A stretch of 44,203 bases of DNA from Pricia antarctica (GTDB lineage: Bacteria; Bacteroidota; Bacteroidia; Flavobacteriales; Flavobacteriaceae). Position numbers and translations under genes: made by a program. Shown here one piece after another: positions 9,888 to 20,500 of the stretch (positions within the stretch are counted from its first letter, which is position 1; every line of letters begins with the position of its first letter). The stretch is taken from assembly GCA_011050085.1 (NCBI GenBank), contig DRGL01000047.1, positions 1-44,203 on the forward strand, read 5' to 3'. The notes under the pieces are model-generated. The model ran no database searches. It worked only from the letters and a program-made list of their open reading frames with translations, and had not been told where the DNA came from.

Positions 9888-12800
9888 TTATTGGCTGATA
9901 TAAAAATAGCCGCTATCAGTTATATTTTGCCCATTTAGCATCTCGTATTCAAATATATAAAAATACACTCCTGCAGGTAAATACTCTTCGTTGTTAATGG
10001 TGGTGCGTCCTTGAGAACGACCATCAAAAACTTTGTTCTGATTATTATAATCTGTACCACTATAAACCGGCATACCCCATCTATTGAAAATCTGTAAGGT
10101 ATTATTCAAGGCCAAATCTACATTTTCGATATATAGGAATTCGTTCTTTCCGTCACCATTGGGAGTAACCATCTGCATGACCACAATAGCATCGTTTGTT
10201 GGCTCCTCGGGATCAAGATAGCTCGGTGTGCCGTCATCGTCAAGATCATCATTGGTCGGGTCTCCATCGGTATTACCATCTTCTTCCATTGTGTCGGTTC
10301 CATCACCATCGTCATCGATATCCCGATAATTTACATCTTCACTACCATCAGTATCCGGCAGGTCATTGGCAGGATCTTCTATACCGTCATTAAAGTTGAA
10401 ACCGTCGTCTACGGAACCGTGCTCGTAGCCATCGTCAAGGCCATCAGCATCCGTATCAGAGCCGGTAAATGTTTGATCTGGTACTCCATCAAAATTGAAA
10501 TCGTTGCCTTCGTTGTTATCGGGTACAAGGTCGTTATCGCTATCGGTATCAATATAATCTGGAAGGTCATCGTCGTCTGTATTGACCGGTTCAAGTCCAT
10601 CAGTATACGAGCTGTTCAGCCCGTTATTTTCCTCATAAGTGGCTAGGTCGTCGTCGTTCGGGGCAATATAGGCCTCGGTCAACTGGGCCTCGACGTTATC
10701 CGGGATACCGTCGTTGTCCGAATCCATATCAAGGTGGTCGGGTTGGCCATCGTTATCAGTATCTAAAACATCGGTAAGCGGGTTATCGTCACCATCGAGG
10801 TTAGGGTCTTCGGTCGCATCCAAGATACCGTCGTTATCATCGTCAAGATCTACCGAATCAAAGATGCCATCACCGTCGGTATCAAGTTTCGGATCAACAG
10901 AATTATCTAAATAATCAGGTGTTCCGTCTGTGTCCGTGTCATCATTCGTTGGGTCGCCGTCAGCATCGGTATCTTCGTCAGGTGTATCGGTGCCGTCGCC
11001 GTCGTCGTCGATGTCGCGGTAGTTCACGTCTCCGGTACCGTCCGTATCGGGCAGGTCGTTGGCTGGGTCGTCGATGCCGTCGTTAAAATTATATCCGTCG
11101 TCGACCGTGCCATGTTCATAGCCGTCATCAAGGCCATCACCATCCGTATCAACGCCCGTAAGCGTCTGATCGGGCTCACCGTTGAAGTCAAAATCGTTGC
11201 CCTCGTTGCTATCGGGCACCATATCGTTGTCACTGTCAAGATCAATGTAATCCGGCAGGTCGTCACCGTCGGAATTCACCGGCAGGTGCTCCTCGGGATA
11301 GGCCGAGTTCAGGCCGTTGTTCGCAGCATAGGTTTCCGCATCGTCGTCGTTCGGGGTAATGTAGGCCTCGGTCAACTGGGCCTCGACGTTATCCGGGATA
11401 CCGTCGTTGTCGGAATCCATATCCAAATGGTCGGGAACACCGTCGCCATCGGTATCCGTCGGGCTGGTCAGCGGGTCGTTGTCCCCGTCCTCGTTGGCAT
11501 CCTCGATATTGTCGGTAAGCGCATCGTTATCGTCGTCGACGTCGACACTGTCGGGTACACCGTCGCCATCGGTATCCAGGGTATCAGTGCCGGGATCAAG
11601 ATAATCGGGTGTTCCGTTGCCGTCGGTATCATCATTCGTGGGGTCGCCGTCAGCATCGGTATCTTCGTCAGGTGTATCATTGCCGTCGCCGTCGTCGTCT
11701 ATATCGCGGTAGTTGACATCGCCGGTGCCGTCCGTATCGGGAAGGTCGTTGGCGGGATCGTCGATGCCGTCGTTGAAATTGAATCCGTCGTCGACGGTGC
11801 CATGCTCATATCCGTCATCGAGGCCATCACCATCCGTATCAACGCCCGTAAGCGACTGATCGGGCTCACCGTTGAAGTCAAAATCGTTGCCCTCGTTGTT
11901 ATCTGCTACGGTATCGTTGTCACTGTCAAGATCGATATAGTCCGGTAAGTCGTCACCGTCGGAATTTACCGGCAGGTGCTCCTCGGGATAGGCCGAGTTC
12001 AGGCCGTTGTTCGCAGCATAGGTTTCCGCATCGTCGTCGTTCGGGGCAATGTAGGCCTCGGTCAACTGGGCCTCGACGTTATCCGGGATACCGTCGTTGT
12101 CGGAATCCATATCCAAATGATTGGGCACACCGTCGCCATCGGTATCCGTCGGGTTGGTCAGCGGGTCGTTGTCCCCGTCCTCGTTGGCATCCTCGATATT
12201 GTCGGTAAGCGCATCGTTATCGTCATCTATGTCAACACTGTCTGGAACGCCATCTCCGTCGGTATCAAGTTTCGGGTCAACAGTATTATCTAAATAATCA
12301 GGTGTTCCATCTGCGTCCGTGTCATCGTTCGTGGGGTCGCCATCAGCATCGGTATCTTCATCGGGCGTATCGGTGCCGTCGCCGTCGTCGTCGATGTCGC
12401 GGTAGTTGACATCGCCGGTGCCGTCCGTATCGGGCAGGTCGTTGGCGGGATCGTCGATGCCGTCGTTAAAATTATATCCGTCGTCGACCGTGCCATGTTC
12501 ATAGCCGTCATCAAGGCCATCTCCATCCGTATCGGTTCCTGTATAGGTATTATCTGGTTGGCCGTCAAAGTCAAAGTCATGGCCTTCTGTACTATCAAGT
12601 ACTAAATCATTGTCGCTGTCACCGTCTAAATAATCGGGAGTGGTAGCATTATCGCTGTTAACGGGAATCAGTCCGTTCGGATATGCTGAATTAACTCCGT
12701 TATTCGCAATAACCGTATCGACTTGGTCGTCATTCGGGGATATATAGCCATTTGTAGTTTGTGCTTCTACATTATCAGGTATACCGTCATTATCGGCATC

Positions 12801-13673
12801 AATGTCTAAATGGTTGGGGTTACCATCCTTATCTCTATCGGTAGGATTGGTCAACGGGTCGTCATCACCATCGCTATTTGCATCTTCCACGCTATCATAG
12901 ATACCGTCATTATCATCATCAAGGTCTGTAGCGTCGGGAACCCCATCGCCATCGGTATCTAAACAGATTATTGGTGTGAGACGAATACGGATACCGTTGA
13001 CAAGGGAAACAGAAGTAGTGTAAAACTGTATTTCTGTAGCAGCGGCCTGAGATTCCCAAACCAAACGATTGCTAGCTGTAATCGCACTACTTGTTGTGTT
13101 CTCTACATAATAGTTGTTGGCTTCGGTACCGGACACTATGCCCGAAGGTAAGCTAGATGTTTGCACATATTGTACACCGTCTAAAGCGATAATACCATCC
13201 CTAAGATTAGAATCTACTCTAGACGAATGCTCGGCAACAATGGTTACCGGTACGGTACCCGAAAATCTAAAAGTTGCTGGCAAATTTCTATTTACTTCGA
13301 AAAGTTGCAATGAACTTTTACTGCTCGCCCCACTAACGCTAACAATAACGCTTCCCTGTGGCAGGCCCCATTTTGAGCTCAAATCAACATTCTCTGCAGA
13401 AAGGCTTCCATCTTGTACACCATCCGCGAAACCAAAATCGGAAGTCCGAAGTTCTTTTTGGTCCAAATTGGAACATCCCGCTATATCAATTATTTCAAGA
13501 TTTTCCTGAGCGGTTGTACCAATTGTAGGAATACTATTATCCTCAACATTCCCTTCAAAAAAAGAGGGAATACCGGCAAAGGAAAAATGCGATACAAAGA
13601 GCATTAAAACTAAAGAATAGGTAAGCCTAGTAAATGCTGTATTCTCAAATTTTGGTAAAGTAATTTTCTCCAT
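9888..13673 (-). CDS. Thrombospondin type 3 repeat adhesin with T9SS type B sorting domain
   Basis: This 1,261-aa protein starts at ATG 13673. A signal sequence covers about residues 1-34, with a hydrophobic core and a cleavable SFAG end. An N-terminal domain (about 35-235) precedes a very acidic array of DxDxDGxxD calcium-binding motifs (TSP3 type) up to about residue 1,160. The C-terminal ~100 residues ([49 protein letters not shown]) are a clear gliding-motility-associated C-terminal domain, the type B T9SS signal. The protein is therefore expected to pass the outer membrane by T9SS and stay on or near the surface, rigidified by calcium. It is followed after 15 bp by PorP/SprF and then by the OmpA-family gene, so it is probably the first gene of an operon. 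A role as SprB-like motility adhesin or general adhesin cannot be decided from sequence alone. Confidence 0.93.
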   Translation of the reverse strand: MEKITLPKFENTAFTRLTYSLVLMLFVSHFSFAGIPSFFEGNVEDNSIPTIGTTAQENLEIIDIAGCSNLDQKELRTSDFGFADGVQDGSLSAENVDLSSKWGLPQGSVIVSVSGASSKSSLQLFEVNRNLPATFRFSGTVPVTIVAEHSSRVDSNLRDGIIALDGVQYVQTSSLPSGIVSGTEANNYYVENTTSSAITASNRLVWESQAAATEIQFYTTSVSLVNGIRIRLTPIICLDTDGDGVPDATDLDDDNDGIYDSVEDANSDGDDDPLTNPTDRDKDGNPNHLDIDADNDGIPDNVEAQTTNGYISPNDDQVDTVIANNGVNSAYPNGLIPVNSDNATTPDYLDGDSDNDLVLDSTEGHDFDFDGQPDNTYTGTDTDGDGLDDGYEHGTVDDGYNFNDGIDDPANDLPDTDGTGDVNYRDIDDDGDGTDTPDEDTDADGDPTNDDTDADGTPDYLDNTVDPKLDTDGDGVPDSVDIDDDNDALTDNIEDANEDGDNDPLTNPTDTDGDGVPNHLDMDSDNDGIPDNVEAQLTEAYIAPNDDDAETYAANNGLNSAYPEEHLPVNSDGDDLPDYIDLDSDNDTVADNNEGNDFDFNGEPDQSLTGVDTDGDGLDDGYEHGTVDDGFNFNDGIDDPANDLPDTDGTGDVNYRDIDDDGDGNDTPDEDTDADGDPTNDDTDGNGTPDYLDPGTDTLDTDGDGVPDSVDVDDDNDALTDNIEDANEDGDNDPLTSPTDTDGDGVPDHLDMDSDNDGIPDNVEAQLTEAYITPNDDDAETYAANNGLNSAYPEEHLPVNSDGDDLPDYIDLDSDNDMVPDSNEGNDFDFNGEPDQTLTGVDTDGDGLDDGYEHGTVDDGYNFNDGIDDPANDLPDTDGTGDVNYRDIDDDGDGTDTPDEDTDADGDPTNDDTDTDGTPDYLDNSVDPKLDTDGDGIFDSVDLDDDNDGILDATEDPNLDGDDNPLTDVLDTDNDGQPDHLDMDSDNDGIPDNVEAQLTEAYIAPNDDDLATYEENNGLNSSYTDGLEPVNTDDDDLPDYIDTDSDNDLVPDNNEGNDFNFDGVPDQTFTGSDTDADGLDDGYEHGSVDDGFNFNDGIEDPANDLPDTDGSEDVNYRDIDDDGDGTDTMEEDGNTDGDPTNDDLDDDGTPSYLDPEEPTNDAIVVMQMVTPNGDGKNEFLYIENVDLALNNTLQIFNRWGMPVYSGTDYNNQNKVFDGRSQGRTTINNEEYLPAGVYFYIFEYEMLNGQNITDSGYFYISQ
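10186..12961 (-). repeat. Four in-frame ~690-bp repeats within the TSP3 adhesin gene
   Basis: A landmark ggtatc within the DTDGDG codons recurs at 12954, 12261, 11571 and 10878, giving spacings of 693, 690 and 693 bp. A second landmark (gtcaactggg, in AQLTEAYI) recurs at 10678, 11371 and 12061. Each unit is about 230 aa and keeps frame. The two middle units are by eye almost identical over stretches of more than 100 bp, while the first unit (nearest the N-terminus) is the most diverged. Such an array can change copy number by recombination. Confidence 0.9.
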
Positions 13674-14069
13674 AAATGTTTAGCTTAAATAAACTAATCA
13701 CCATGACACGTAGGGAATTTTTTAAGGTAGGATTTAGGGACAATCTATAACAATAACGCAATATAGATTTATTAATTCATAGGCAAATTGATTTAAAATC
13801 ATAAATTAAGAAAAATCTTTAAAAGACAGATTTCTTCGATTAAGGGTTTCATTTTAACCATATATATAAATTTTAAATACGGATTTGAATAATAAATAGT
13901 TGTAAACTGACTACTTAAGTTGGTAATTACTTACACCTTTTTAGATTTAATTCTTATTCTCTAAAGGCATAACTATTTTTTCCATAAGAAAATAGCGGTG
14001 CCTTTCTGAACCTAATATTTACAAACTTATGAATCCATTATTTGCCGTATTTTTGCACAAATTTCTCCC
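13674..14069. other. Divergent promoter spacer between the adhesin operon and prfC
   Basis: This 396-bp AT-rich stretch separates two divergently transcribed units and has no credible open frame. It must carry the promoters of the adhesin module (minus) and prfC (plus). A good TAnnTTTG box for prfC is visible and listed separately. I did not find an equally good box for the adhesin gene. Confidence 0.6.
14048..14055 (+). promoter_or_regulatory. Candidate -7 box of prfC (TATTTTTG)
   Basis: TATTTTTG fits the Bacteroidota -7 consensus TAnnTTTG. It ends 14 bases before the ATG at 14070, so transcription would begin only a few bases ahead of the gene and give a very short leader. A clean -33 TTG at the expected distance is not obvious. 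Confidence 0.45.
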
Positions 14070-15662
14070 ATGAAATCATTTGAAAAACAAATAAAAAAAC
14101 GTCGCACTTTCGGTATCATTTCACATCCCGATGCCGGAAAGACGACGCTTACCGAAAAACTTTTATTATTTGGCGGTGCCATTCAGGAAGCCGGAGCCGT
14201 TAAAAGCAACAAGATTAAAAAATCGGCCACAAGCGATTTTATGGAAATCGAACGCCAACGCGGTATTTCGGTCGCCACTTCAGTACTCGCTTTTTTATAT
14301 AAGGATAAAAAAATAAATATTCTTGATACACCTGGACATAAAGATTTTGCGGAGGATACCTTTCGAACATTAACGGCAGTAGATAGCGTTATCGTAGTCA
14401 TCGATGTAGCTAAAGGCGTAGAGGCCCAAACCGAAAAATTGGTAGAAGTCTGTCGTATGCGAAATATTCCCATTATCGTATTCATTAATAAAATGGACCG
14501 CGAAGGAAAGGATGCCTTTGATCTGCTTGACGAACTGGAGCAAAAATTAGGACTTTCGGTTACGCCCCTGAGCTTTCCGATCGGGATGGGGTACGATTTT
14601 AAGGGCATTTACAATATCTATGAAAAGAATATCAATCTATTCAGCGGCAATAGCAAGAAAAATATTGAGGAAACTATTGCCTTTAACGATATTTCCAATC
14701 CTGAACTGGATACCATTCTAGGGAATAAAGCTGCCAAAGACCTTCGGGAAAACCTTGATTTGGCCATGGGCGTTTATCCTGATTTTGACAAGGAGAGCTA
14801 TTTGGCAGGGAATCAACATCCTGTATTTTTTGGTTCTGCACTCAACAACTTTGGAGTGCGCGAGCTTTTGGACTGCTTCATAGAGATTGCACCCTCACCG
14901 CGTCCAAAAAAAGCCGAGGAACGAATAGTGGATGCCTATGAAAAGGAAATGACAGGATTTGTATTTAAGATTCACGCCAATATGGATCCGAAGCATCGCG
15001 ACCGACTTGCATTTGTAAAAGTTGTCTCGGGTACCTTCGAGCGGAACAAACCTTATTTGCACGTTCGGCAGGACAAGAAATTAAAATTTTCAAGTCCGAA
15101 TGCATTTTTTGCAGAGAAAAAGGAGATTGTCGATATTTCATATCCTGGAGATATAGTAGGTCTTCATGACACTGGTAACTTTAAGATCGGCGATACCCTA
15201 ACAGAAGGCGAGGAACTGCACTACAAGGGGATACCAAGCTTTTCCCCTGAGCATTTTCGCTATATCAACAATGCCGACCCAATGAAATCTAAACAATTGT
15301 ACAAAGGAATCGACCAGTTGATGGATGAGGGCGTAGCACAGCTGTTCACTTTGGAGATGAACGGACGAAAAGTTATAGGTACCGTAGGCGCCTTACAGTT
15401 TGAAGTAATTCAATATCGTTTAGAACATGAGTATGGTGCAAAGTGTACCTATGACAATTTTCCGGTTTATAAGGCCTGCTGGGTAGATCCCAAAGATCCC
15501 AAAAACGAAGAATTCGCCGAATTTAAAAGAGTTAAGCAGAAATTTCTCGCCGTCGATAAACAGGGTCAACTGGTATTTTTGGCCGATTCACAGTTCTCTT
15601 TACAAATGACCCAGCAAAAGTATCCAAGCGTAAAACTGCACTTTGTTTCAGAGTTTGAATGA
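14070..15662 (+). CDS. prfC: Peptide chain release factor 3 (RF3)
   Basis: This 530-aa translational GTPase removes RF1 or RF2 from the ribosome after termination, in the cytoplasm. The G-domain motifs are all present: P-loop SHPDAGKT (residues 18-25), the switch I region ERQRGISV, switch II DTPGHKDF, and NKMD. The segment after the G domain, with FGSALNNFGVRELLD, and the C-terminal part, with TVGALQFEVIQYRLEHEYG, are characteristic of RF3 rather than EF-G. The length is normal for RF3 (about 525-530). The gene is transcribed alone or with the small downstream gene, away from the adhesin operon. Confidence 0.97.
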   Translation: MKSFEKQIKKRRTFGIISHPDAGKTTLTEKLLLFGGAIQEAGAVKSNKIKKSATSDFMEIERQRGISVATSVLAFLYKDKKINILDTPGHKDFAEDTFRTLTAVDSVIVVIDVAKGVEAQTEKLVEVCRMRNIPIIVFINKMDREGKDAFDLLDELEQKLGLSVTPLSFPIGMGYDFKGIYNIYEKNINLFSGNSKKNIEETIAFNDISNPELDTILGNKAAKDLRENLDLAMGVYPDFDKESYLAGNQHPVFFGSALNNFGVRELLDCFIEIAPSPRPKKAEERIVDAYEKEMTGFVFKIHANMDPKHRDRLAFVKVVSGTFERNKPYLHVRQDKKLKFSSPNAFFAEKKEIVDISYPGDIVGLHDTGNFKIGDTLTEGEELHYKGIPSFSPEHFRYINNADPMKSKQLYKGIDQLMDEGVAQLFTLEMNGRKVIGTVGALQFEVIQYRLEHEYGAKCTYDNFPVYKACWVDPKDPKNEEFAEFKRVKQKFLAVDKQGQLVFLADSQFSLQMTQQKYPSVKLHFVSEFE

Positions 15663-15717
15663 ATTTCTGGATTTTAAAATTACTTTATTCAATTAACAAT
15701 TATTTAATATATGCCTC

Positions 15718-15748
15718 TTGTGGTAATTCGTTGCAGCATATATTTTTG
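15718..15748 (+). promoter_or_regulatory. Promoter of the small gene at 15757 (TTG-N20-TATTTTTG)
   Basis: TTG at 15718-15720 and TATTTTTG at 15741-15748 are spaced by 20 bases, matching the Bacteroidota pattern of a -33 TTG and -7 TAnnTTTG. The start of transcription would be near 15754, which rules against the GTG at 15748 and favours ATG at 15757 as the start of the next gene. Confidence 0.6.
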
Positions 15749-15756
15749 TGCTCCAA

Positions 15757-16158
15757 ATGAAAACAGCAGTTTCCAAAAATGTATATTCCCTATTCCTTCT
15801 CCTTTTTGGAGTAATTTGGCTTTGGTCGGCTAACGGGTATCAAGAGTATGCATCGGTAGCTGGGCATTTTCAGAATCCATCAGCTGAAATTAGCTTCGTT
15901 GGTACTCCTCATAATCATAAATCCTTATCATCCCTTCCAGATACCAAACTTGATTTAAGGGCGGAGAATGTAGAGGAGGAAGTTAAAAAAATAGGCTTTA
16001 AGAATATTGAGCGCTCACATGTTCTTGCGCTTCTATATGCCTTATCCATTCCCCAATATCTGACTTTAACTGTCAAGGGAATTTCTTTCGTTACGCACTT
16101 TTCCCACTTACAGTCCCGGAACCCGCTCTATCTGAGATTCGGCGTCCTCCTTATTTGA
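15757..16158 (+). CDS. Small hypothetical protein with an N-terminal membrane segment
   Basis: I chose ATG 15757 (133 aa) because the promoter boxes end just before it; the alternative GTG at 15748 would overlap the -7 box. Residues about 10-26 form a hydrophobic segment (VYSLFLLLFGVIWLW), a signal anchor or signal peptide. The middle is polar with a charged stretch (AENVEEEVKKIGFKNIERS), and the C-terminal third is moderately hydrophobic. I do not recognise a family. It lies between prfC and the RND efflux operon with 307 bp before the latter, so co-regulation is uncertain. Confidence 0.6.
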   Translation: MKTAVSKNVYSLFLLLFGVIWLWSANGYQEYASVAGHFQNPSAEISFVGTPHNHKSLSSLPDTKLDLRAENVEEEVKKIGFKNIERSHVLALLYALSIPQYLTLTVKGISFVTHFSHLQSRNPLYLRFGVLLI

Positions 16159-16465
16159 TACCTAAAATTCTTCTTGCGTTAATTGCCACTGAACTATAGA
16201 ATAGTTTTGGCCAGCTTTGTCAATACCTTGAAAATGGTATTTATCCTTTCAATTGAAAACGAAGTTTGACTATTTCGATTACCAAGCTTTAACGCATTTT
16301 AACGCTCTCCATTCCTCAATCAAGTTTAAAAATTAAACTAATTCAGCGATTCTAACGCTTTTTTCCCTTGACAATTATTGTAAGTCCTGAAATGCAGGTA
16401 TAAGTATCGGCAGAGGGATTCCCATAGTATGTAATAAGCGAACCACCCATTTAAAAATTATAATT
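16159..16465. other. Upstream region of the RND efflux operon
   Basis: This 307-bp spacer has no gene and should carry the efflux operon promoter. It contains an inverted repeat at 16323-16339 and the hexamer TAACGC three times: TTTAACGC at 16288-16295 and 16298-16305, and CTAACGC at 16352-16358. No regulator gene is adjacent, so a link to control is only a possibility. Confidence 0.5.
16323..16339. promoter_or_regulatory. Inverted repeat AGTTTAA-aaa-TTAAACT, possible operator
   Basis: This is a perfect 7-bp inverted repeat with a 3-base centre, located about 130 bp upstream of the efflux operon start. Its size would fit a dimeric repressor site, but such AT-rich palindromes also arise by chance in this background. 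There is no TetR- or MarR-type gene in the window. Confidence 0.25.
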
Positions 16466-17551
16466 ATGATTAAAAAATTTCTCATAGGCATGAGCCTATG
16501 TGCCCTCATGTTCCAAATAAGCTGCGGACATAAAAAGGAAACTGAGAAAAAAGCCTCAAAATTTTTGGTAACGACTCCTGCTCAAATCGATACATCGATC
16601 ACTTCCGATTATGTAAGCCAGATACAGTCGATTCGGCATATTGAAATCAGGGCTCAGGAAAGGGGCTATCTTCAAGATATTTATGTCGATGAAGGGCAGG
16701 CCGTTAAGAAAGGACAATTACTTTTCCAGATTATGCCCAAGCTTTATGAAGCTGAAATGCAAAAGGCCAAAGCTGCGGCCAACTATGCGGAAATCGAATA
16801 CCAGAACACAAAAAGTCTGGCCGATAGCAATGTAGTGTCACCCAATGAACTTGCAATGGCGAGCGCCGAACTGGCAAAGGCCAAATCTGAACTGGCACTA
16901 GCACAGGTACATCTCGACTTTACTAAAATACGGGCGCCCTTTGATGGAATCATTGACCGGTTTCACGTACGCGACGGCAGCTTGCTCGATGAAGGTGAAC
17001 TACTCACCGAATTATCCGACAACAGCAAAATGTGGGTCTATTTTAACGTGCCGGAAGCCGAATACCTAGATTATAAGATAAAATTGAAAAAAGGCGAGGA
17101 TACCAATGTGAGCCTATTAATGGCCAACAATCAGTTATTTCCTAAAAAAGGAGTCATTGAAACTATCGAGGCAGATTTTAACAATGAAACGGGAAACATC
17201 CCCTTTCGCGCTGTATTCGATAATCCCGATGGATTGCTAAGACACGGGGAAACGGGTAGTATCAAACTTACCATACCTCTAAAAAATGCTTTACTAATCC
17301 CCCAAAAAACCACCTACGAGATTTTGGATCAGAAATACGTTTTTGTCGTTGATGAAAAAAACACCATTCATTCGCGGAACGTTAAAATTGGCGACGAAAT
17401 GCCGCACATCTACGTAGTAACCGATGGCCTAAAGGCAAACGAAAAAATTCTTTTGGATGGTCTTCGAAAAGTTAAGGAAAACGATACGATAACCGCCGAA
17501 TTTGTAAAACCTGAAACAGTGATGGCCCAGTTGGACCTGTATGCTGAATAA
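16466..17551 (+). CDS. RND efflux periplasmic adaptor (AcrA/MexA family lipoprotein)
   Basis: This 361-aa membrane fusion protein links the inner-membrane pump to the outer-membrane channel. The N-terminus is a lipoprotein signal with the lipidated Cys at residue 20 (QISCGHKK). It has a first lipoyl half (IRAQERGYLQDIYVDEGQAVKKGQLLF), an alpha-helical hairpin (about 95-145), a second lipoyl half (LDFTKIRAPFDGIIDRFHVRDGSLL) and beta-barrel and membrane-proximal domains. The short length is typical of Bacteroidota adaptors. The pump gene starts 20 bp downstream, so both are translated from one message. Confidence 0.95.
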   Translation: MIKKFLIGMSLCALMFQISCGHKKETEKKASKFLVTTPAQIDTSITSDYVSQIQSIRHIEIRAQERGYLQDIYVDEGQAVKKGQLLFQIMPKLYEAEMQKAKAAANYAEIEYQNTKSLADSNVVSPNELAMASAELAKAKSELALAQVHLDFTKIRAPFDGIIDRFHVRDGSLLDEGELLTELSDNSKMWVYFNVPEAEYLDYKIKLKKGEDTNVSLLMANNQLFPKKGVIETIEADFNNETGNIPFRAVFDNPDGLLRHGETGSIKLTIPLKNALLIPQKTTYEILDQKYVFVVDEKNTIHSRNVKIGDEMPHIYVVTDGLKANEKILLDGLRKVKENDTITAEFVKPETVMAQLDLYAE

Positions 17552-17571
17552 TAACGTAATACATAAATACT

Positions 17572-20500
17572 ATGTTCAGTAAAATTATCAACAGGCCGGT
17601 GTTGGCCATTGTCATCTCTTTCGTACTTCTTTTTACGGGACTTTTGGCCATCAATCAACTGCCTATTTCCCAATTTCCGCAAATTGCACCCACTACCGTA
17701 AGTATTTTCGTAGCCTACCCCGGTTCGAATGCTGATGTACTTACGAAATCTACCCTTATACCCCTAGAAAAATCTATCAACGGTGTTGAGGGCATGCGGT
17801 ATATATCATCAGATGCCACAAGTGCCGGTGAAGCGACCATCAATATTATTTTTGAGCCCGGTACAGATCCCGATCAGGCAACCGTTCGTGTAAAGACACG
17901 TGTAGATCAAGTTATGCCCCTGTTACCAGAACTCGTACAGCGTGAGGGGGTAGTGATCACCCCTATTCAACCTAGTATGTTGATGTACGTTAACCTTTAC
18001 AGTACAGCCAAAGACGCAGACCAGAAATTTTTGTACAACTATGCCAACGTAAATATGGTGCCTGAAATTCAGCGTACCAAAGGTATTGTAAGTGCAAAAA
18101 TTCTAGGTAGCCGGCAATACGCCATGCGAATATGGTTAAAACCGGATCGGATGCGGGCCTATAAAATTTCCGCGGAAGAGGTTTTGGAGGCCATGGAAGA
18201 ACAAAGTATCATCGCGCGGCCCGGCCGATTGGGAAGCGCTTCCGGAAAAGATGCTCAATCGCTCGAATATGTTCTCAATTACGAGGACCGTTATAATAAA
18301 CCGGAACAGTATGAAAACATTATCGTCCGTGCCAATGAAGATGGTGAAATCATTAGGCTCAAGGAGGTAGCCGAAGTAGAATTAGGCACGGAGTTCACTG
18401 ACATCTACTCCAACCTTGATGGTAACCCATCGGCGGCTATCGTTCTCAAGCAATCTTTCGGTAGTAATGCCAGTGATGTTATTGCTGAGGTCAAGACACA
18501 GTTAGAGGAAATGAAAGCGAACTTTCCTCCGGGGATGGATTATAATATCAGCTATGACGTTTCCAAATTTTTGGATGCATCGATTGAGCAGGTCACCCAT
18601 ACGTTACGGGATGCCTTTATCTTAGTGGCCATCGTCGTATTTTTGTTCTTGGGTGATTGGCGATCGACACTTATACCTTTGCTAGCCATACCCGTTTCTT
18701 TAATCGGCACCTTCTTTGTCATTCAGATTTTCGGGCTTTCCATCAATTTGATTACACTTTTCGCGCTTGTTTTAGCCATCGGTATTGTGGTCGACAATGC
18801 AATTGTGGTGGTCGAGGCGGTACATGAAAAGATTGAATCTGAAAATGTGACCCCTTATAAGGCGGTACAAGATGTAATGGGTGAAATCAGTGGTGCCATT
18901 ATCGCAATCACCTTGGTAATGACGGCAGTATTCGTGCCGATTGCATTTATGTCAGGTCCGGTTGGGGTATTCTATCGTCAATTCTCGATTACCATGTCGG
19001 CGGCCATTATTATTTCCGGCTTGGTGGCTCTTACCCTTACTCCCGTACTTTGTGCCATCATATTACGCAATAACCACGGAAAGGCGAAAAGGAAGAACTT
19101 GCTCGATAAAGCACTGGATGGTTTTAACCGAGCCTTCGAAAAACTGACCGGTAAATATGTGGGACTTCTACGTCGCATTGTCAATCGCAGGGTTGTCACC
19201 TTTGGGGTGTTGCTACTGTTCTGTATCGGTATCTTTGGTGTAAACACGGTACTACCTTCAGGCTTTATTCCTGGAGAAGATCAAGGTACTATTTACGCTA
19301 TTATTCAGACCCCTCCAGGTGCTACCCTGGAACGCACCAATCAGGTTACCCAACAACTTCAGAAGATATGTGAGGAAATTGAAGGGGTCGAATCTGTTTC
19401 CGCTTTGGCCGGATATGAAATCATGACCGAAGGACGTGGTTCGAACGCAGGTACGTGTTTAATTAATCTCAAGCCGTGGGGCGACCGTGAACACTCAGTT
19501 CATGAGATTATGGAGGAGTTGGAAGAGGAATCCCAGAATTTAGGTGCGGTTATCGAATACTTTGAGCCACCCGCTGTACCCGGTTTCGGATCTTCCGGTG
19601 GTTTTTCGATGCGTTTGTTGGATAAGACCAACGATACGGACTATAAAGAATTCGAGAAGATTAACAATAACTTTATGGCGGCTTTGGAGGAACGTAGCGA
19701 GATTACGGGTCTTTTCACATTTTTTGCGGCCAATTATCCACAGTATGACCTGAAGATAGATAACGATTTGGCAATGCAAAAGGGCGTTTCTATCGGTAAA
19801 GCCATGGAGAATCTAAACATCTTGATCGGTAGTACTTACGAACAGGGTTTTATCCGTTTTGGACGTTTCTTTAAAGTGTATACCCAAGCGGGCCCCGAAT
19901 ATAGAAGATATCCATCAGACCTTATGAATCTCTTTGTCAAAAACGAAGAAGGTGAAATGGTACCTTATTCAGCCTTTATGACTATGACAAAGACTCAAGG
20001 CCCCAATGAGATTACCCGATATAACTTATACAATTCGGCGGCAATTCGAGGTCTGCCCGCTAGCGGATTTACTAGTGGTGATGCCATTGAGGCCATAAAA
20101 GAGGTCGCCGCGGAATCATTGCCCAAAGGTTATGATATCGCTTGGGAAGGACTATCATACGACGAAGCCGACAGGGGCAACGAGGCGCTATATGTGTTTT
20201 TAGTTGTATTAGTTTTCGTTTATGTAGTTCTTGCCGCACAGTACGAAAGTTTTTTACTGCCCTTGGCAGTAATTCTATCGCTTCCTATCGGTATTTTCGG
20301 ATCTTTTGCACTATTAAAGCTCATGGGACTTTCCAATGACATATATGGCCAAGTGGGTCTTATTATGTTAGTGGGCCTACTGGGTAAAAATGCTGTTTTG
20401 ATTGTCGAATTCGCGGTTATGAAACAGCGTCAGGGATTATCTATTGTGGAAGCCGCCATCGAAGGTGCCAGAGTACGATTCAGGCCTATTTTGATGACTT

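Noticed and set aside
11112-11948. A 278-codon plus-strand open frame antisense to the TSP3 adhesin
   Set aside because: It is the mirror of the GAC/GAT-rich repeat codons, which read as long V/I/G-rich frames on the other strand. It has no independent features and repeats with the same 690-bp period.
15748-15756. GTG start for the small gene
   Set aside because: It overlaps the -7 promoter box; ATG at 15757 fits better.
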